DNA of 64,000 nt from Nitrospira sp. GTDB lineage: Bacteria; Nitrospirota; Nitrospiria; Nitrospirales; UBA8639. The notes under the pieces are model-generated. The model ran no database searches and was not told the origin of the DNA. It worked only from the letters and a program-made list of their open reading frames with translations. This document shows positions 49,677 through 61,841 of the stretch, piece by piece. Location: positions 1,684,001 through 1,748,000 of the forward strand of contig CP058931.1 of NCBI GenBank assembly GCA_024760505.1, given 5' to 3'. Position 1 is the stretch's first letter, and each line of letters starts with the position of its first letter. Made by a program: the position numbers and the translations under genes.

Positions 49677-50600
49677 ATGGCGTCATCCTCTAAGAAAGTT
49701 ATCTACGCGGCCTTAATTGGGAATAGTCTCATTGCGGTCACCAAATTCGCCGCTTCGGCGATGACCGGCAGTTCAGTGATGTTAGCCGAGGGAATCCACT
49801 CTTTGGTGGATACCGGCAATCAAGGTCTGCTGCTCTATGGTCTCCACCGCGCCAAACGACCGGCTGATGAGCGGTATCCATTCGGGTATGGCAAGGAAAT
49901 CTATTTTTGGAGTTTTGCGGTGGCCATTCTGGTCTTCGCCCTGGGCGCGGGAATTTCCCTCTATGAGGGCGTGTTGCACATCCTCCATCCTGAGCCGATT
50001 ATCAACCCCATGGTCAACTATATCGTCTTGAGTCTCTCCCTCGTCTTTGAGGGTGGCGCCTGGTACATGGCTTTCCGGGAATTTTCCCGTGCCAAGGGAC
50101 AGTGGTCGTATTTGCAAGCGGTTCAACGAGGCAAAGATCCGACCATCTTTATGGTCCTCTTTGAAGATTCGGCTGCAGTGCTGGGCTTGGCCGTGGCCTT
50201 TATCGGCATCTGGTTGGGACAGGTGACCGGTATTGTCTATTTTGACGGCATTGCGACCTGTATCATCGGATTGATTTTGGCTGGGATCGCCATGTGGCTC
50301 GCGTATGAAACCAAGGGATTGTTGATTGGCGAAAGCGCCAATAAGGAAGTGGTCCAGAGTATTCGCGACATGGCCAATCAGCTTTCCGGTGTGGAGCATG
50401 TGAATGAAGTCTTGACCATGCACATGGGGCCGAATTTTATTTTGGTGAATTTGAGTGTGGACTTTCGAGATGGGGTCACATCTGAAGAGGTGGAACGCGG
50501 CGTGGCCACTTTAGATAAGGATATTAAGGTGAAGCATCCCCTCGTGAAACGGGTGTTTGTGGAGGCCGAAGCCCGGCGGGTCCTCAAGATTCCGGAATAA
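49677..50600 (+). CDS. Cation diffusion facilitator family transporter
   Basis: 307 residues from ATG 49677; the frame is open to 49452 but the upstream part is not protein-like. Six membrane helices; the metal motif is ...SVMLAEGIHSLVDTGNQ in TM2, where H and D of the HxxxD form of CDF site A are visible, with a matching FDGIATCIIG in TM5. The C-terminal cytoplasmic domain has VEHVNEVLTMHMGPNFILVNLSV. Probably exports Zn, Co, Fe or Mn in exchange for protons. Confidence 0.88.
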   Translation: MASSSKKVIYAALIGNSLIAVTKFAASAMTGSSVMLAEGIHSLVDTGNQGLLLYGLHRAKRPADERYPFGYGKEIYFWSFAVAILVFALGAGISLYEGVLHILHPEPIINPMVNYIVLSLSLVFEGGAWYMAFREFSRAKGQWSYLQAVQRGKDPTIFMVLFEDSAAVLGLAVAFIGIWLGQVTGIVYFDGIATCIIGLILAGIAMWLAYETKGLLIGESANKEVVQSIRDMANQLSGVEHVNEVLTMHMGPNFILVNLSVDFRDGVTSEEVERGVATLDKDIKVKHPLVKRVFVEAEARRVLKIPE

Positions 50601-50674
50601 TGTGTATAAAGGTCCTTGTGTCAATTAGGTGCAAAGGGGCGCTTAAGACCTAAAGAAAGGGATACACGATCGCT

Positions 50675-52258
50675 ATGGGTGAAACCCGGGTTGATTTGCT
50701 TCATCTGCTTGAAGATTTGCGGGATGCCTATCCGGGCGCGCTCGAAGACACCATTCTTACCGAAATCATTGCGAACTCTCTGGATTCAGGAGCCAGCAAG
50801 ATTGTGATGGACGTGAATCCGTCCGCGGGCACGTTGATGGTGAGAGATAATGGGTCGGGCATGCAACGGAAAGACTTAGCCTGCTATCATGACATTGCCT
50901 CTAGCACTAAACGACGGGGACAGGGAATTGGCTTTGCCGGTGTGGGTATTAAGCTGGGCTTGTTGGTGTGTCAGGAAGTCCTGACGGAAACCAAGCGAGG
51001 ACACACGCATGTGTCTACCACGTGGCATTTGTCGTCACGGCATCGGGCTCCCTGGAAATGGGTTCCTCCGATCGGCATGGTGATTCAACAAGGCACTGCT
51101 GTTCGTCTTAAACTCCACAATATTCTCTCTCCACTCCTGGATCAGGGATTTCTCGGGGCGGCCATCTCCAGACATTTCCAACCGTTGCTGGATCCCACGT
51201 TTTCTACCATCCTGAATGCTCACTATCCCCACGGGGTGATTTTTGAAATCAATGGGGTGGATCTGCCGCCTCAACGCTTTGAGGCGCCGGTGCATGCGCC
51301 CTTGGAAATCCGCCTGGCGCGCAAACGGAAACCCTCTGCGGTGGGATATCTGGTGCGAACCGAAAATCCCTTGCCGGATGATCTTCAAGGCTTAGCCATT
51401 AGCACTTATGGCAAAGTCATCAAGTCCGGGTGGGATTGGTTGGGGATTACCCCGCAGGCACGGGAACACATTTCCGGACTGATTGAGGTGCCTGGCCTGG
51501 CGGCCAGCCTCACATTGAATAAGGGTGATTTCATTCGTGTGGGAGCACGAGGCGCGACATATTTGGCCTATCGGAAAGCCATCCAGGAAGCCGTTCAGCG
51601 TCAACTTTCAGAATGGGGCGTGGTGGATAGTCCGGTCGAGGAAACGCCCCCTCGCCAAATCAGACCGCTGGAACGAGATCTTGAGCGCGTGTTGGAAGAT
51701 CTCTCCGACCTCTTTCCGCTCCTGGGCTCGTTGGTCGAACATCGGAAGGGCGGGCAAAAACGGTTACCGTTGGGAACACCGGGCCCCTACGAGGCCATGC
51801 GGGCGGTGATGGTTCCCGGAGAAGCCTCGCAGGATCAGGAAACGGAGGAAGAACTCGTCGTTCAACCTCCCGGCAATGATTCTCCAGATGGGGAGACCCA
51901 ACGTGAGCCTCGCGAGCCGGGAGAAGATGCCTCGGTGGTGTCTGACTTTCTTCTGCCGGACCGAGGCAGCCGAAGGGCTCCAGCCCGGTTTGGGCTCGGT
52001 ATTCAATTTGAAGACCGGGAAGATGATCAGGAAATCGGGCGGTTAGTGGAGTCAACGGTGTGGGTGAATCGTGCCCATCCTGCCTATCAACGGGCCGTGG
52101 CGACGCGGTCGGTCGGCTATCATATCGCCCTGGCGGTGGGGATGGCCTTGGCACCGCTGGCGGTGGAAGCTTCAAGCGAGCATGCCTTTCTCACGGCCTT
52201 TCTCTCCTGTTGGGGCGAGGCCGGTCTTCCCAAGAAATCGAAGCCACGCAAGCGGTAA
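50675..52258 (+). CDS. GHKL (HSP90/MutL/MORC-type) ATPase of unknown function
   Basis: 527 residues. ATP-binding Bergerat fold in the first 150: EIIANSLDSGASKIVMDV (N box), MVRDNGSGMQ (G1) and GQGIGFAGVGIKLGLLV (G2/lid). A second domain (about 150-330) contains ISTYGKVIKSGWDWLGI; then an acidic low-complexity linker (about 395-440) and a C-terminal helical part (VNRAHPAYQRAVATRSVGYH). It is neither HtpG nor MutL by length or motif. It starts 74 bp after the CDF gene. Similar stand-alone GHKL proteins occur in defence-like loci, but nothing here proves such a role. Confidence 0.75.
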   Translation: MGETRVDLLHLLEDLRDAYPGALEDTILTEIIANSLDSGASKIVMDVNPSAGTLMVRDNGSGMQRKDLACYHDIASSTKRRGQGIGFAGVGIKLGLLVCQEVLTETKRGHTHVSTTWHLSSRHRAPWKWVPPIGMVIQQGTAVRLKLHNILSPLLDQGFLGAAISRHFQPLLDPTFSTILNAHYPHGVIFEINGVDLPPQRFEAPVHAPLEIRLARKRKPSAVGYLVRTENPLPDDLQGLAISTYGKVIKSGWDWLGITPQAREHISGLIEVPGLAASLTLNKGDFIRVGARGATYLAYRKAIQEAVQRQLSEWGVVDSPVEETPPRQIRPLERDLERVLEDLSDLFPLLGSLVEHRKGGQKRLPLGTPGPYEAMRAVMVPGEASQDQETEEELVVQPPGNDSPDGETQREPREPGEDASVVSDFLLPDRGSRRAPARFGLGIQFEDREDDQEIGRLVESTVWVNRAHPAYQRAVATRSVGYHIALAVGMALAPLAVEASSEHAFLTAFLSCWGEAGLPKKSKPRKR

Positions 52259-52291
52259 GATTTCGCCGGAATAGAAAATGGGTGGGGAAGC

Positions 52292-53605
52292 TTAATCCCG
52301 GTCTTTGTTCTCGATTTCCAACACCACCGGGCAATGATCGGAGAGTTGCCGATAGGCGAGCGGATAGTTTCCTCGTATGCGTTCGCAGCCTGCTACAGCG
52401 CAATAGCCAGTGACCCGAACCGTGGTGACGGTCACTTCTTGCATCTCTTGTGGAACCAGCACATGATCCAGCCAGCCTCCGCGTCCGCGAAAATAGTGGG
52501 AACATTGCGGATGTAGGGTCAGATCAGTAAAGCCGGGCTTTTCCTTGGCAACTTTCCTACGCAAATTTTTCAACTCGGAGTCCCGTGATTGCCAATCGCC
52601 TGCGCCCATCGTATTGAAGTCGCCGAGGAGGATCACATCCCGATCGCGAGCGAGAAGTGGATCTACCGCTTCATCAATCCGGTTTAATGCGTGATGCCGA
52701 TCCTCCACGGCAAACACCGTGGGACCGGATTTTAAATGCAGTCCGATCAGATGAAAATCAACACCATGGGGTTCTCTTGCCTGTACCCACGCATATAGTC
52801 CCGGCCGTAACCCGTAGGTGCAGGCGTTGTTGGCCGATTTTGCCCTCGCATTAAATTGCCACAAACTTTCAAATTGCGACAAGGACACGCGGGTGTCGTT
52901 CCACAACAGGCCGACATGATGGTCTTCGGGCCGGCCGCACGGTTGGCGATACCACCGCCATGCATCCCCCGTCTGTTGATTCAGCGAAGCGATGATCCTG
53001 TCCCAGGCCTTGGTGGCCTCCGGGGTCGCGAGACTTTCCTGGACCGCGAGAATATCAATTTGCATCCAACGGATCGCACAAATCAGCCAGTGGATGTCGG
53101 TCGGATCGGCATGATCCTCGCTTTGGTCTTTGGGCTGACCGATGGGAAACCATCGAATATTCCATGTAGCCAGCCGGATCTTGGCAGAAGATTCCGCAGC
53201 CATACGGCTGCCTTGCTTAACGGCGGTCTCGCACTGGTCCCGGCTGGCCCATACTTCGTGCTCTCCTCCCCCGGCGGTCAGGGGACGGTTGGGTTTGGCA
53301 GGTGGTGTTGGCGGCGGTGAACCGGCTTTAAGATATTTTTTATGGACCCAGGCTTTGCCATCATTGGGCAAGCGAAGGTAGAGCCATTGCCCATGCTGTG
53401 CGGTCTGTTCAATGATGGCTGCAGTGCCCGTCGGGACATGTTTCAGATAGCTCGGGGACGGGTGGCGATGGAGAGGAACTCCAATTGGCTTCGTGGCCTC
53501 AAGAATCACCGATTGCCCAACCTCAAAATCTTGGGCGAAGGTGATGGTCCAGCCACACATGGTGAACCAGAATACAAAGCCGAGTGTATAGAAAAGTTTA
53601 TGCAT
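52292..53605 (-). CDS. Secreted SH3b + endonuclease/exonuclease/phosphatase protein
   Basis: 437 residues. Signal peptide (LGFVFWFTMCGWTITFAQ), an SH3b-like domain at about residues 25-95 (LEATKPIGVPLHRHPSPSYL, WLYLRLPNDGKAWVHKKYL), a Pro-rich linker, then an EEP domain: LATWNIRWFPIG, DILAVQESLA, DVILLGDFNTMGAGD, GGWLDHVLVP and LSDHCPVVLEI, which contain the expected Asn, Glu, Asp and His residues. Probably a periplasmic or secreted nuclease or phosphodiesterase targeted to the cell wall. Confidence 0.85.
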   Translation of the reverse strand: MHKLFYTLGFVFWFTMCGWTITFAQDFEVGQSVILEATKPIGVPLHRHPSPSYLKHVPTGTAAIIEQTAQHGQWLYLRLPNDGKAWVHKKYLKAGSPPPTPPAKPNRPLTAGGGEHEVWASRDQCETAVKQGSRMAAESSAKIRLATWNIRWFPIGQPKDQSEDHADPTDIHWLICAIRWMQIDILAVQESLATPEATKAWDRIIASLNQQTGDAWRWYRQPCGRPEDHHVGLLWNDTRVSLSQFESLWQFNARAKSANNACTYGLRPGLYAWVQAREPHGVDFHLIGLHLKSGPTVFAVEDRHHALNRIDEAVDPLLARDRDVILLGDFNTMGAGDWQSRDSELKNLRRKVAKEKPGFTDLTLHPQCSHYFRGRGGWLDHVLVPQEMQEVTVTTVRVTGYCAVAGCERIRGNYPLAYRQLSDHCPVVLEIENKDRD

Positions 53606-53938
53606 GTCTTCTACTTAACAAAACTTGGGATCGAATACCAAGCGGGACCTGAGGTGCCTGTTATGCCGGAATAGACCCTGAGGCCGACATTCCTTCTTCT
53701 TTCCTCCAGGTCAAATCCCATCATGTTCATCCGGAATAGACCTGTTGTTTTTCCTTGTTGTCCTGGCGTCCCCGCTCCATCACACCGGGCTGGCATGATT
53801 GAATACCAACACGAGGGTATTGCCTCAGGCCGGCAGGCGACGGGGCGGGAGAAAGGGCCCGCCGTCCGCTTCGAGTATGCGATAATGAATATAACAGCCA
53901 GACCTTCACCCCATGCACGTTTTTGAGGAGTCAGCCTG
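53606..53938. other. Intergenic gap before fhs
   Basis: 333 bp between divergent genes. Short frames on both strands are not protein-like. A promoter for fhs must lie here or just upstream, but I could not assign one with confidence. Confidence 0.5.
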
Positions 53939-55621
53939 ATGAGCCATTCTTCCATTAATCTCGACATCGCCAACCGAATCCCCTTGCAACCTATCGCCGA
54001 AGTGGCCAGGGAAAAACTTCAATTGGATGCGAGTCAAATCGAACTGTATGGGCGGTATAAGGCCAAAATTCCTTTAGCGTCCCTCCCGCCATTTCCAAAT
54101 AAGCCGGAGAGCAAGCTTATTTTGGTGACCGCCATGAGTCCGACGACGGCTGGAGAAGGCAAGACCACGACGCTTATCGGTCTGGTGGATGGCTTGAATA
54201 TGATCGGGAAACGGGCTGTTGCGGCCGTTCGAGAGCCAAGCCTGGGGCCCTGTTTCGGAATGAAGGGCGGGGGATGTGGGGGAGGGTATGCCCAGGTCGT
54301 CCCTATGACCGACATCAATTTGCATTTCACGGGGGACTTTCATGCGATCACGTCTGCGCATAATATGTTGGCGGCCCTGGTAGACAATCATTTGTATTGG
54401 GGGCACAAACCCCAGATTGATCCCCGTCGGGTCACGTGGGGTCGGGTGCTGGATGTGAATGATCGGTCACTGCGATCCGTGGTCACGGGACTGGGGGGGA
54501 AATCCAACGGGTTTACCAGAGAAGGACGGTTTGACATCACCGCAGCCTCGGAGGTCATGGCCATTCTGTGTCTAGCGACCGACCTCCAGGATCTTCAGCA
54601 ACGTTTAGGTCATATCAAAGTGGGGAGAACGGTCAACAAGGAAATGGTCTTTGCAAAAGATATTCAGGCGGAGGGAGCCATGACCGTGTTACTCAAGGAC
54701 GCTCTCAATCCCAATCTTGTGCAGACCCTGGAACATAATCCGGCCCTGGTTCATGGCGGTCCGTTCGGGAACATTGCCCATGGGTGTAGTTCCGTTGTGG
54801 CGACCAAAGCGGCTCTCACACTCGCGGACTATGTGGTGACAGAAGGAGGGTTTGGTGCCGATCTCGGGGCCGAGAAGTTTTTTAACATTAAATGTCGACG
54901 ATCCGGTCTCACCCCCGCATGTGCGGTGGTTGTCGGGACGATTAAGGCGTTGAAGCTTCATGGTGGGGCCAAGGAAAAAGACCTCGAACAGGAAGATCTG
55001 GACGCACTGCGTCAAGGATTACCGAATTTATTACGCCATTTGGAAAATGTGAAAAAATTCGGAGTCCCCACGGTTGTAGCCATTAATCAATTTACGAGTG
55101 ATACCAAGCGGGAGTTGGAACTGGTGGAACAGGCGTGCGCGGATCATGGGGTCAGAATGGCTCTGGCCAATCATTGGGCTGAAGGCGGCGCCGGTGCCGT
55201 GTGTTTGGCCGAAACTGTTCGTGATGTCATCGAAAAGGAGTCCGCCGACTTTCGCATGCTGTATCCTGATACGATGCCGCTGGCAGAAAAAGTACGAATC
55301 ATCGCCAGAGAGATTTACCGGGCTGAGGATGTAGAAATTCCGCCGGCCGTTCACGCCCGTTTCGCTGAACTGGAAAAAAACGGGTTTGGTCATTTCCCCA
55401 TTTGTATGGCGAAGACGCAGTACAGCTTTTCCACTGACCCTGCCAAAAAGGGAGCCCCGACCGGATTTACGCTTCCCGTGCGAGAAGTTCGCCTCGCGAT
55501 GGGTGCAGGATTTGTGGTGGTCATTACGGGGGATATGATGACGATGCCCGGCCTTCCGCGTGTCCCGGCGGCTCAATCGATCGGCATCGACGCAAAAGGG
55601 AATATTGTGGGGTTGTTTTAG
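53939..55621 (+). CDS. fhs: Formate--tetrahydrofolate ligase
   Basis: Makes 10-formyl-THF from formate, ATP and THF, for one-carbon metabolism. 560 residues with the ATP site TAMSPTTAGEGKTTTLIGLVDG, the family signatures EPSLGPCFGMKGGGCGGGYA and VVTEGGFGADLGAEKFFNIK, and the C-terminal FPICMAKTQYSFSTDP. Full length. In a Nitrospira-type autotroph or formate user this would feed formate carbon into folate; the context gives no operon partner. Confidence 0.97.
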   Translation: MSHSSINLDIANRIPLQPIAEVAREKLQLDASQIELYGRYKAKIPLASLPPFPNKPESKLILVTAMSPTTAGEGKTTTLIGLVDGLNMIGKRAVAAVREPSLGPCFGMKGGGCGGGYAQVVPMTDINLHFTGDFHAITSAHNMLAALVDNHLYWGHKPQIDPRRVTWGRVLDVNDRSLRSVVTGLGGKSNGFTREGRFDITAASEVMAILCLATDLQDLQQRLGHIKVGRTVNKEMVFAKDIQAEGAMTVLLKDALNPNLVQTLEHNPALVHGGPFGNIAHGCSSVVATKAALTLADYVVTEGGFGADLGAEKFFNIKCRRSGLTPACAVVVGTIKALKLHGGAKEKDLEQEDLDALRQGLPNLLRHLENVKKFGVPTVVAINQFTSDTKRELELVEQACADHGVRMALANHWAEGGAGAVCLAETVRDVIEKESADFRMLYPDTMPLAEKVRIIAREIYRAEDVEIPPAVHARFAELEKNGFGHFPICMAKTQYSFSTDPAKKGAPTGFTLPVREVRLAMGAGFVVVITGDMMTMPGLPRVPAAQSIGIDAKGNIVGLF

Positions 55622-55673
55622 AAAGGAGCACGTGAACCTGACTGGCCGCAGGGGATGTGCCGGTCGGCGAGAA

Positions 55674-56114
55674 TCATTTTCCCATCTGGGCGAGGAGGGA
55701 GGCCCGCTCTTCGTCGCTGACGCAATTGTCAATCCACGGATAGAGGATTTTCTCTTCCTTCACATTGTGAGCAGTTAAAACCTGAAGTAAACCTTCTTCC
55801 GCTTCCTCAGTGGAAAGATCTCCTGCTGCGACTTTTGCCTGAATCTGTTCCAGAAAGTCCTTGATCTGCCGATGCTCATTTCGCATGACTCCGGTCGGCC
55901 CATGGTCTCTGACCATTTCCGCTTGAGCCTCAAAGACTGGAAAAAGAATCTCCTCTTCCCACCTGATATGTCGGTGCAGTCCGGTTAACAATTCTTGAAA
56001 CAGTAATCGGGCTTTTTGAGAATCCTGCTTCTTGAATGCCTGAAACCGGTTGAATATTTCATCCAAACGGTCATGATCATGTCCCATAAATTCCGCGATG
56101 GTGGTTGTGGCCAT
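55674..56114 (-). CDS. Hemerythrin HHE-domain protein
   Basis: 146 residues, a four-helix bundle with di-iron ligand candidates: His in FMGHDHDRLDEIFN, HRHIRWEEEILFPVFE (HxxxE), RNEHRQIKDFLEQI and HNVKEEKILYPWID (HxxxE). It may bind O2 or NO or act in iron handling. Convergent with fhs and divergent from uvrB. Confidence 0.9.
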   Translation of the reverse strand: MATTTIAEFMGHDHDRLDEIFNRFQAFKKQDSQKARLLFQELLTGLHRHIRWEEEILFPVFEAQAEMVRDHGPTGVMRNEHRQIKDFLEQIQAKVAAGDLSTEEAEEGLLQVLTAHNVKEEKILYPWIDNCVSDEERASLLAQMGK

Positions 56115-56246
56115 ACGTCCTCCTCTTATGTGGGCTGGGTGACCCGGGTGTTCTCGGATGATCCTGGCCTGATCAGCATAAGAGCGTCAAGAGGATCCAC
56201 GGACACCATCGACCTGCCTCCCACAATCGCCTTGTGATACATTGGC

Positions 56247-58256
<2,010 letters not shown>

Positions 58257-58458
58257 ATCAGGACCAGCGCCCTCTTTCATGTTCTCTTATCGAATTCCGG
58301 GATAGTGACCCGCTCCCTTTCCAATTCTGTTACCCCGCCGGTAGCAAGTGGTGATCTATCCGCAACGAGCCCACCATGGATGCACAATACAGACTGTCGG
58401 GAATGACCACGCCGGCAAGAGAGGGTTTCGAGAGGGACAGTCGGGCGTTTGAGTTCGT

Positions 58459-58722
58459 CTATATGTGTTTATAAACGTAAGCGCCGAGGAACATGCCCAA
58501 AACGGTGAGGAGGTTCATTTTCAGGAGGAACCCGAGTGTGAATTTTATCAAGACCAAATTGACGGTCACGGGTGGGTCTAAGCCTAGGTTTAACGCCTGA
58601 ACGAAAATATTTTGTACGGTGCCCTGAGGAGCCACGACTTGAAGAATTTCCCCTAAAATACTGCCTAAAAGTCCGCCAATAAAAATGAATAAGAGTAAGT
58701 AGCTTCCACTCTTTTTTAACAC
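58459..58722 (-). CDS. DUF4321-like small membrane protein
   Basis: 87 residues from GTG 58722, which has GGGAGG 6 nt upstream; the frame extends to 58866 without a signal. Two membrane segments: YLLLFIFIGGLLGSILGEIL near the N-terminus and LVLIKFTLGFLLKMNLLTVL followed by FLGAYVYKHI. This layout matches the DUF4321 family of uncharacterised membrane proteins. Confidence 0.7.
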   Translation of the reverse strand: MLKKSGSYLLLFIFIGGLLGSILGEILQVVAPQGTVQNIFVQALNLGLDPPVTVNLVLIKFTLGFLLKMNLLTVLGMFLGAYVYKHI

Positions 58723-58921
58723 CCGTTGCCTCCCGGCGCATGGTTGGAGATCAGGGAATTGTGTGTATGCGATCTCTGGAATGAATAAGAAATTTGCACG
58801 AAATGATGGCTGGAATGGCCCAAAAATATGCTTAGGGTAAACTGCTGAATACCTTACAAGAAACATTGAATTGAGTCAAGAAATAGCCCGGCGCAAAAGG
58901 TCTGTGGCCACAAGAGAGTAC

Positions 58922-59593
58922 TTAGGGTAAAGCGGGTGCGGCAGGGTGTGGAGCAATGGTAAATCGCATGGTGCCCAACTTATTAACGTCATTGGCGATA
59001 TACCCCACGAAGATTTCGACACGGTATTGCCCTGGTTGCCAGGTCCCGTCCGGTGGGAAAAATTTCAGAAATCCGCTCTCGTCTTCCGTAGCCAGATCGA
59101 CGATATCTTCGTCGAGCCATTGAGGAGCATGCATTCCGGTTTCTGATTCAGAGAACAGACGGCCAATGATTTGATAGGACGATAAATGTTCATGGACGGT
59201 AAACACCAGATACACTGATGTGACGTCCGGCAGGAATGTTTCAGTTGGCCTGACGGGTATGTGTGTATGGCCGCCCCTGGTGGTCGGTTTGACCTCGAAA
59301 CTTTCTGCAAAATCTAAACCCAGAAATACTCCCCCGGGTTTTTTATCCAATGAGGGGATTAGAGGCGATTGGGAGTAATTATCATAAAGGGATGGAGCAT
59401 CAGAAAAATGATCGGGCGGAGTATCATATTGGGAAAACCCGTGTTGGGTATCTTTCGGTTGAAATACGGAAGGGGGGGCGGTCTGAGCGGGAGAATCACC
59501 TCCCCAAGCGGTGCCGAGCATCGTAAAAAGCATGATCGACATCAAGATGCCCAACAGGTGGTTACGCGGCATGATGGGCAAAGGATGTGTCAT
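58922..59593 (-). CDS. Exported hypothetical protein with C-terminal beta domain
   Basis: 223 residues from ATG 59593 (ATG 59572 also possible; no clear Shine-Dalgarno). Signal peptide LLGILMSIMLFTMLGTAWGG, a Pro/Gln/Ser-rich linker of about 60 residues, then a beta-sandwich-like part: VTSVYLVFTVHEHLSSYQII, ESGFLKFFPPDGTWQPGQYR and VEIFVGYIANDVNKLG. No named family recognised. Confidence 0.6.
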   Translation of the reverse strand: MTHPLPIMPRNHLLGILMSIMLFTMLGTAWGGDSPAQTAPPSVFQPKDTQHGFSQYDTPPDHFSDAPSLYDNYSQSPLIPSLDKKPGGVFLGLDFAESFEVKPTTRGGHTHIPVRPTETFLPDVTSVYLVFTVHEHLSSYQIIGRLFSESETGMHAPQWLDEDIVDLATEDESGFLKFFPPDGTWQPGQYRVEIFVGYIANDVNKLGTMRFTIAPHPAAPALP

Positions 59594-59833
59594 ACAGGTT
59601 GTTGTGTAGAGTTGGCGTGACTCGACTATCGTGATTTCCAAAACTCTTTTTCGGCTCTTTTGAAGAATCCCCGTTCTCTACCTTCGATGGCGCCATTGAG
59701 TCAAGGACTTTCGAGCTTGCCTTGCAGCACCATGAGGTGTTTGTTAAGATTCCGGCCGGTTCTACGCATTTTCATCTACTTTGTTGCCACTGGCATTTTC
59801 ATTCATTCTTTCTAAGGAATATAGGTTAGAACT

Positions 59834-61270
59834 ATGGGTGCTTCACCAAATATGGATCCCGATGCATTGCCGCAACTCGTAGGAGATTTTCAACCGGTCG
59901 ATATGTGGCAAGCCCACATTAATCGTCTATTTTACGGATTGAGGGGAAGTCGTGTTCGAGAGTATTACCAAACGGTGGCCGCGGCCGATTTCCGGTTAGG
60001 CTTTGCCTTGGCCGAGGACTATTGGCGTCGGTGTGGACAACGAGCGAAAACTCAAGGTGCCGATCAAGCGACCACACCATTGACCGTGATGGAATGGGGC
60101 GCCGGGAATGGGAATCTCGCGGCTTGTTTCTTGGATCGTCTTCAGGAGTTGGATCAAGAAAAACGGATATTTCCGAGAATCACCTATCGTTGTATAGAGC
60201 GCGAGCCGGTCTTGTTGGAGCAAGCTAAAGCCAACACGGATCTGGCTAAGCATCGTGACCGGGTCACGTTTGACCTTGTGTCTATCGAGGATCTGTCGGA
60301 CTTTCCGGATGGGAGTATTGATCGGATTATCTGCAATGAACTCTGGAGCGAGTTGCCAACCAAGCTCATTCTGCGAAAAGGCGGTGAGATCCATGAGGAA
60401 CAGCTTCGTCCCAATCTAAACGAAAAGCGGTTGGCGGATTTTCCGGATTGGCCAAAGTTTATTGAGGCCTTTGGTCAGCAGGACATCGAATCTCTCACCG
60501 CATTACCCTCGTTTCTCGAAGATCTCGTCTGGGAGCGGGAATATCGCCCCATCGAGACCAAGGACTTTCCCTTTCGCCGCACGGTCGTGGAGTTTCTCAA
60601 ACAGATCGACGAAGAAGTCCTCGTGCCTTACAACGTGGGCGCGTGTCAGAGCCTCAAGGAAGCCAAACGATTGTTGGCTCCGAACGCGATCGGATTTAGC
60701 GGTTTTGACGCAGGGACGGTCGATCCGCAGGTGCTTAATGACCCAGAAAAGCCCTGTTATACGGTGCAGGGTGGCCAATTCAGCTTTATGGTGAACTTTC
60801 AGTTGATGCAAGACGTGGCCAGGCATTTGAACATTCACACGGGCGTGATTGAATCGCAACGGGACTTTGTGGGACGGAGCTTGTCAACCAATGTAATCAC
60901 TGTCATGGATCTGCTGGCATCACATCCCTCGCCGCCGGAAGGCCAGGCCTGGAAATTGGACGCGTTGATTCTTCGAACTTTGGAGGCATTGAACCGCACG
61001 TACCGGAGTCCCTACCAACGCCATATCGAATTTCCGCTTTCCGAAAGTACTCCCGCCCATGAACGCGCCGGACTAGAAAATCTGGTGCAATCGTTACCGC
61101 CACATGGTGTACCGGATACCATCGCCTATCTCACCGAATCGGAAATTTGGAAGGCCATGCCCGATTTGGAAAAATTGGGATACGATTCGGAAGGCATCAA
61201 AGGCATGTTGGAACTTCCCCTACAGCCGGTGGATTACATCCACATGTTTTTTGCTTTGAAGGATTCCTAG
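59834..61270 (+). CDS. SAM-dependent methyltransferase (MidA/DUF185-like)
   Basis: 478 residues. SAM motif VMEWGAGNGNLAACFLDRL near residue 92, then YRCIEREPVLLEQAKAN and IDRIICNELWSELPTKL, where the NELxxxLP pattern recalls the MidA/NDUFAF7 protein-arginine methyltransferases. The C-terminal 200 residues (QGGQFSFMVNFQLMQDVARH, VIESQRDFVGRSLSTNV) do not fit a family I can name. The target is unknown. The GGAATATAGG-type region before the ATG gives a weak Shine-Dalgarno. Confidence 0.75.
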   Translation: MGASPNMDPDALPQLVGDFQPVDMWQAHINRLFYGLRGSRVREYYQTVAAADFRLGFALAEDYWRRCGQRAKTQGADQATTPLTVMEWGAGNGNLAACFLDRLQELDQEKRIFPRITYRCIEREPVLLEQAKANTDLAKHRDRVTFDLVSIEDLSDFPDGSIDRIICNELWSELPTKLILRKGGEIHEEQLRPNLNEKRLADFPDWPKFIEAFGQQDIESLTALPSFLEDLVWEREYRPIETKDFPFRRTVVEFLKQIDEEVLVPYNVGACQSLKEAKRLLAPNAIGFSGFDAGTVDPQVLNDPEKPCYTVQGGQFSFMVNFQLMQDVARHLNIHTGVIESQRDFVGRSLSTNVITVMDLLASHPSPPEGQAWKLDALILRTLEALNRTYRSPYQRHIEFPLSESTPAHERAGLENLVQSLPPHGVPDTIAYLTESEIWKAMPDLEKLGYDSEGIKGMLELPLQPVDYIHMFFALKDS

Positions 61271-61529
61271 TCATCCTGACAGTTGGGGGATGCGTTTTGT
61301 CGTGTGCCATTGATTAGGGCGGAACGCGGTCATCATGATTGTGTATTTGGAAGTCTCTCGACGGAGGAGTGGATCCTGTGAAGGCAAAACCTCAATCGGA
61401 AAAAAGTCATTGCCGATGCAAGAAATTTGCATTCAGGTAGATTTTTTGAAAAGGGTTGTGTATACTGCGGCGGATTTTTCCAAGAACGTAAAGAACGTAA
61501 ACACTCATTCACAATAAGACGAGGTAGCT

Positions 61530-61841
61530 GTGTTTGGATCGTTTGGATGGATGGAGCTTATGCTCATCCTCATCATTGTGCTCATCATTTTCGGTGCAGG
61601 GAAAATCCCGCAGCTTGGTGAGGGCTTAGGCAAAGCGATCAAGGGCTTTAAAAAGTCTGTTGCCGAAGCGGATGCGCTGGATGTGACGCCTAATGAGCAA
61701 GGTGAAGGCGGGCAGGCCCCACCGCCCCAACCGGAACAATTGGCGAGCCAACACCAGACAGCAGAGGTTCCGCCGCCGCCGCCGCCGCCGGCGCAAGGGG
61801 TGCCGCCGCCAACGGAATCCACGCAATCCAAACAGGGATAA
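61530..61841 (+). CDS. tatA: Twin-arginine translocase TatA-type protein with polyproline tail
   Basis: 103 residues. N-terminal membrane helix FGWMELMLILIIVLIIFGAG, the hinge KIPQLGEGLGKAIKGFKKS and an amphipathic helix are standard TatA. The C-terminal tail is Pro/Gln-rich with a run of seven prolines encoded by CCG repeats. Start is GTG after GACGAGG. A second TatA-type gene follows 118 bp later; tatC is not in the window. Confidence 0.92.
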   Translation: MFGSFGWMELMLILIIVLIIFGAGKIPQLGEGLGKAIKGFKKSVAEADALDVTPNEQGEGGQAPPPQPEQLASQHQTAEVPPPPPPPAQGVPPPTESTQSKQG

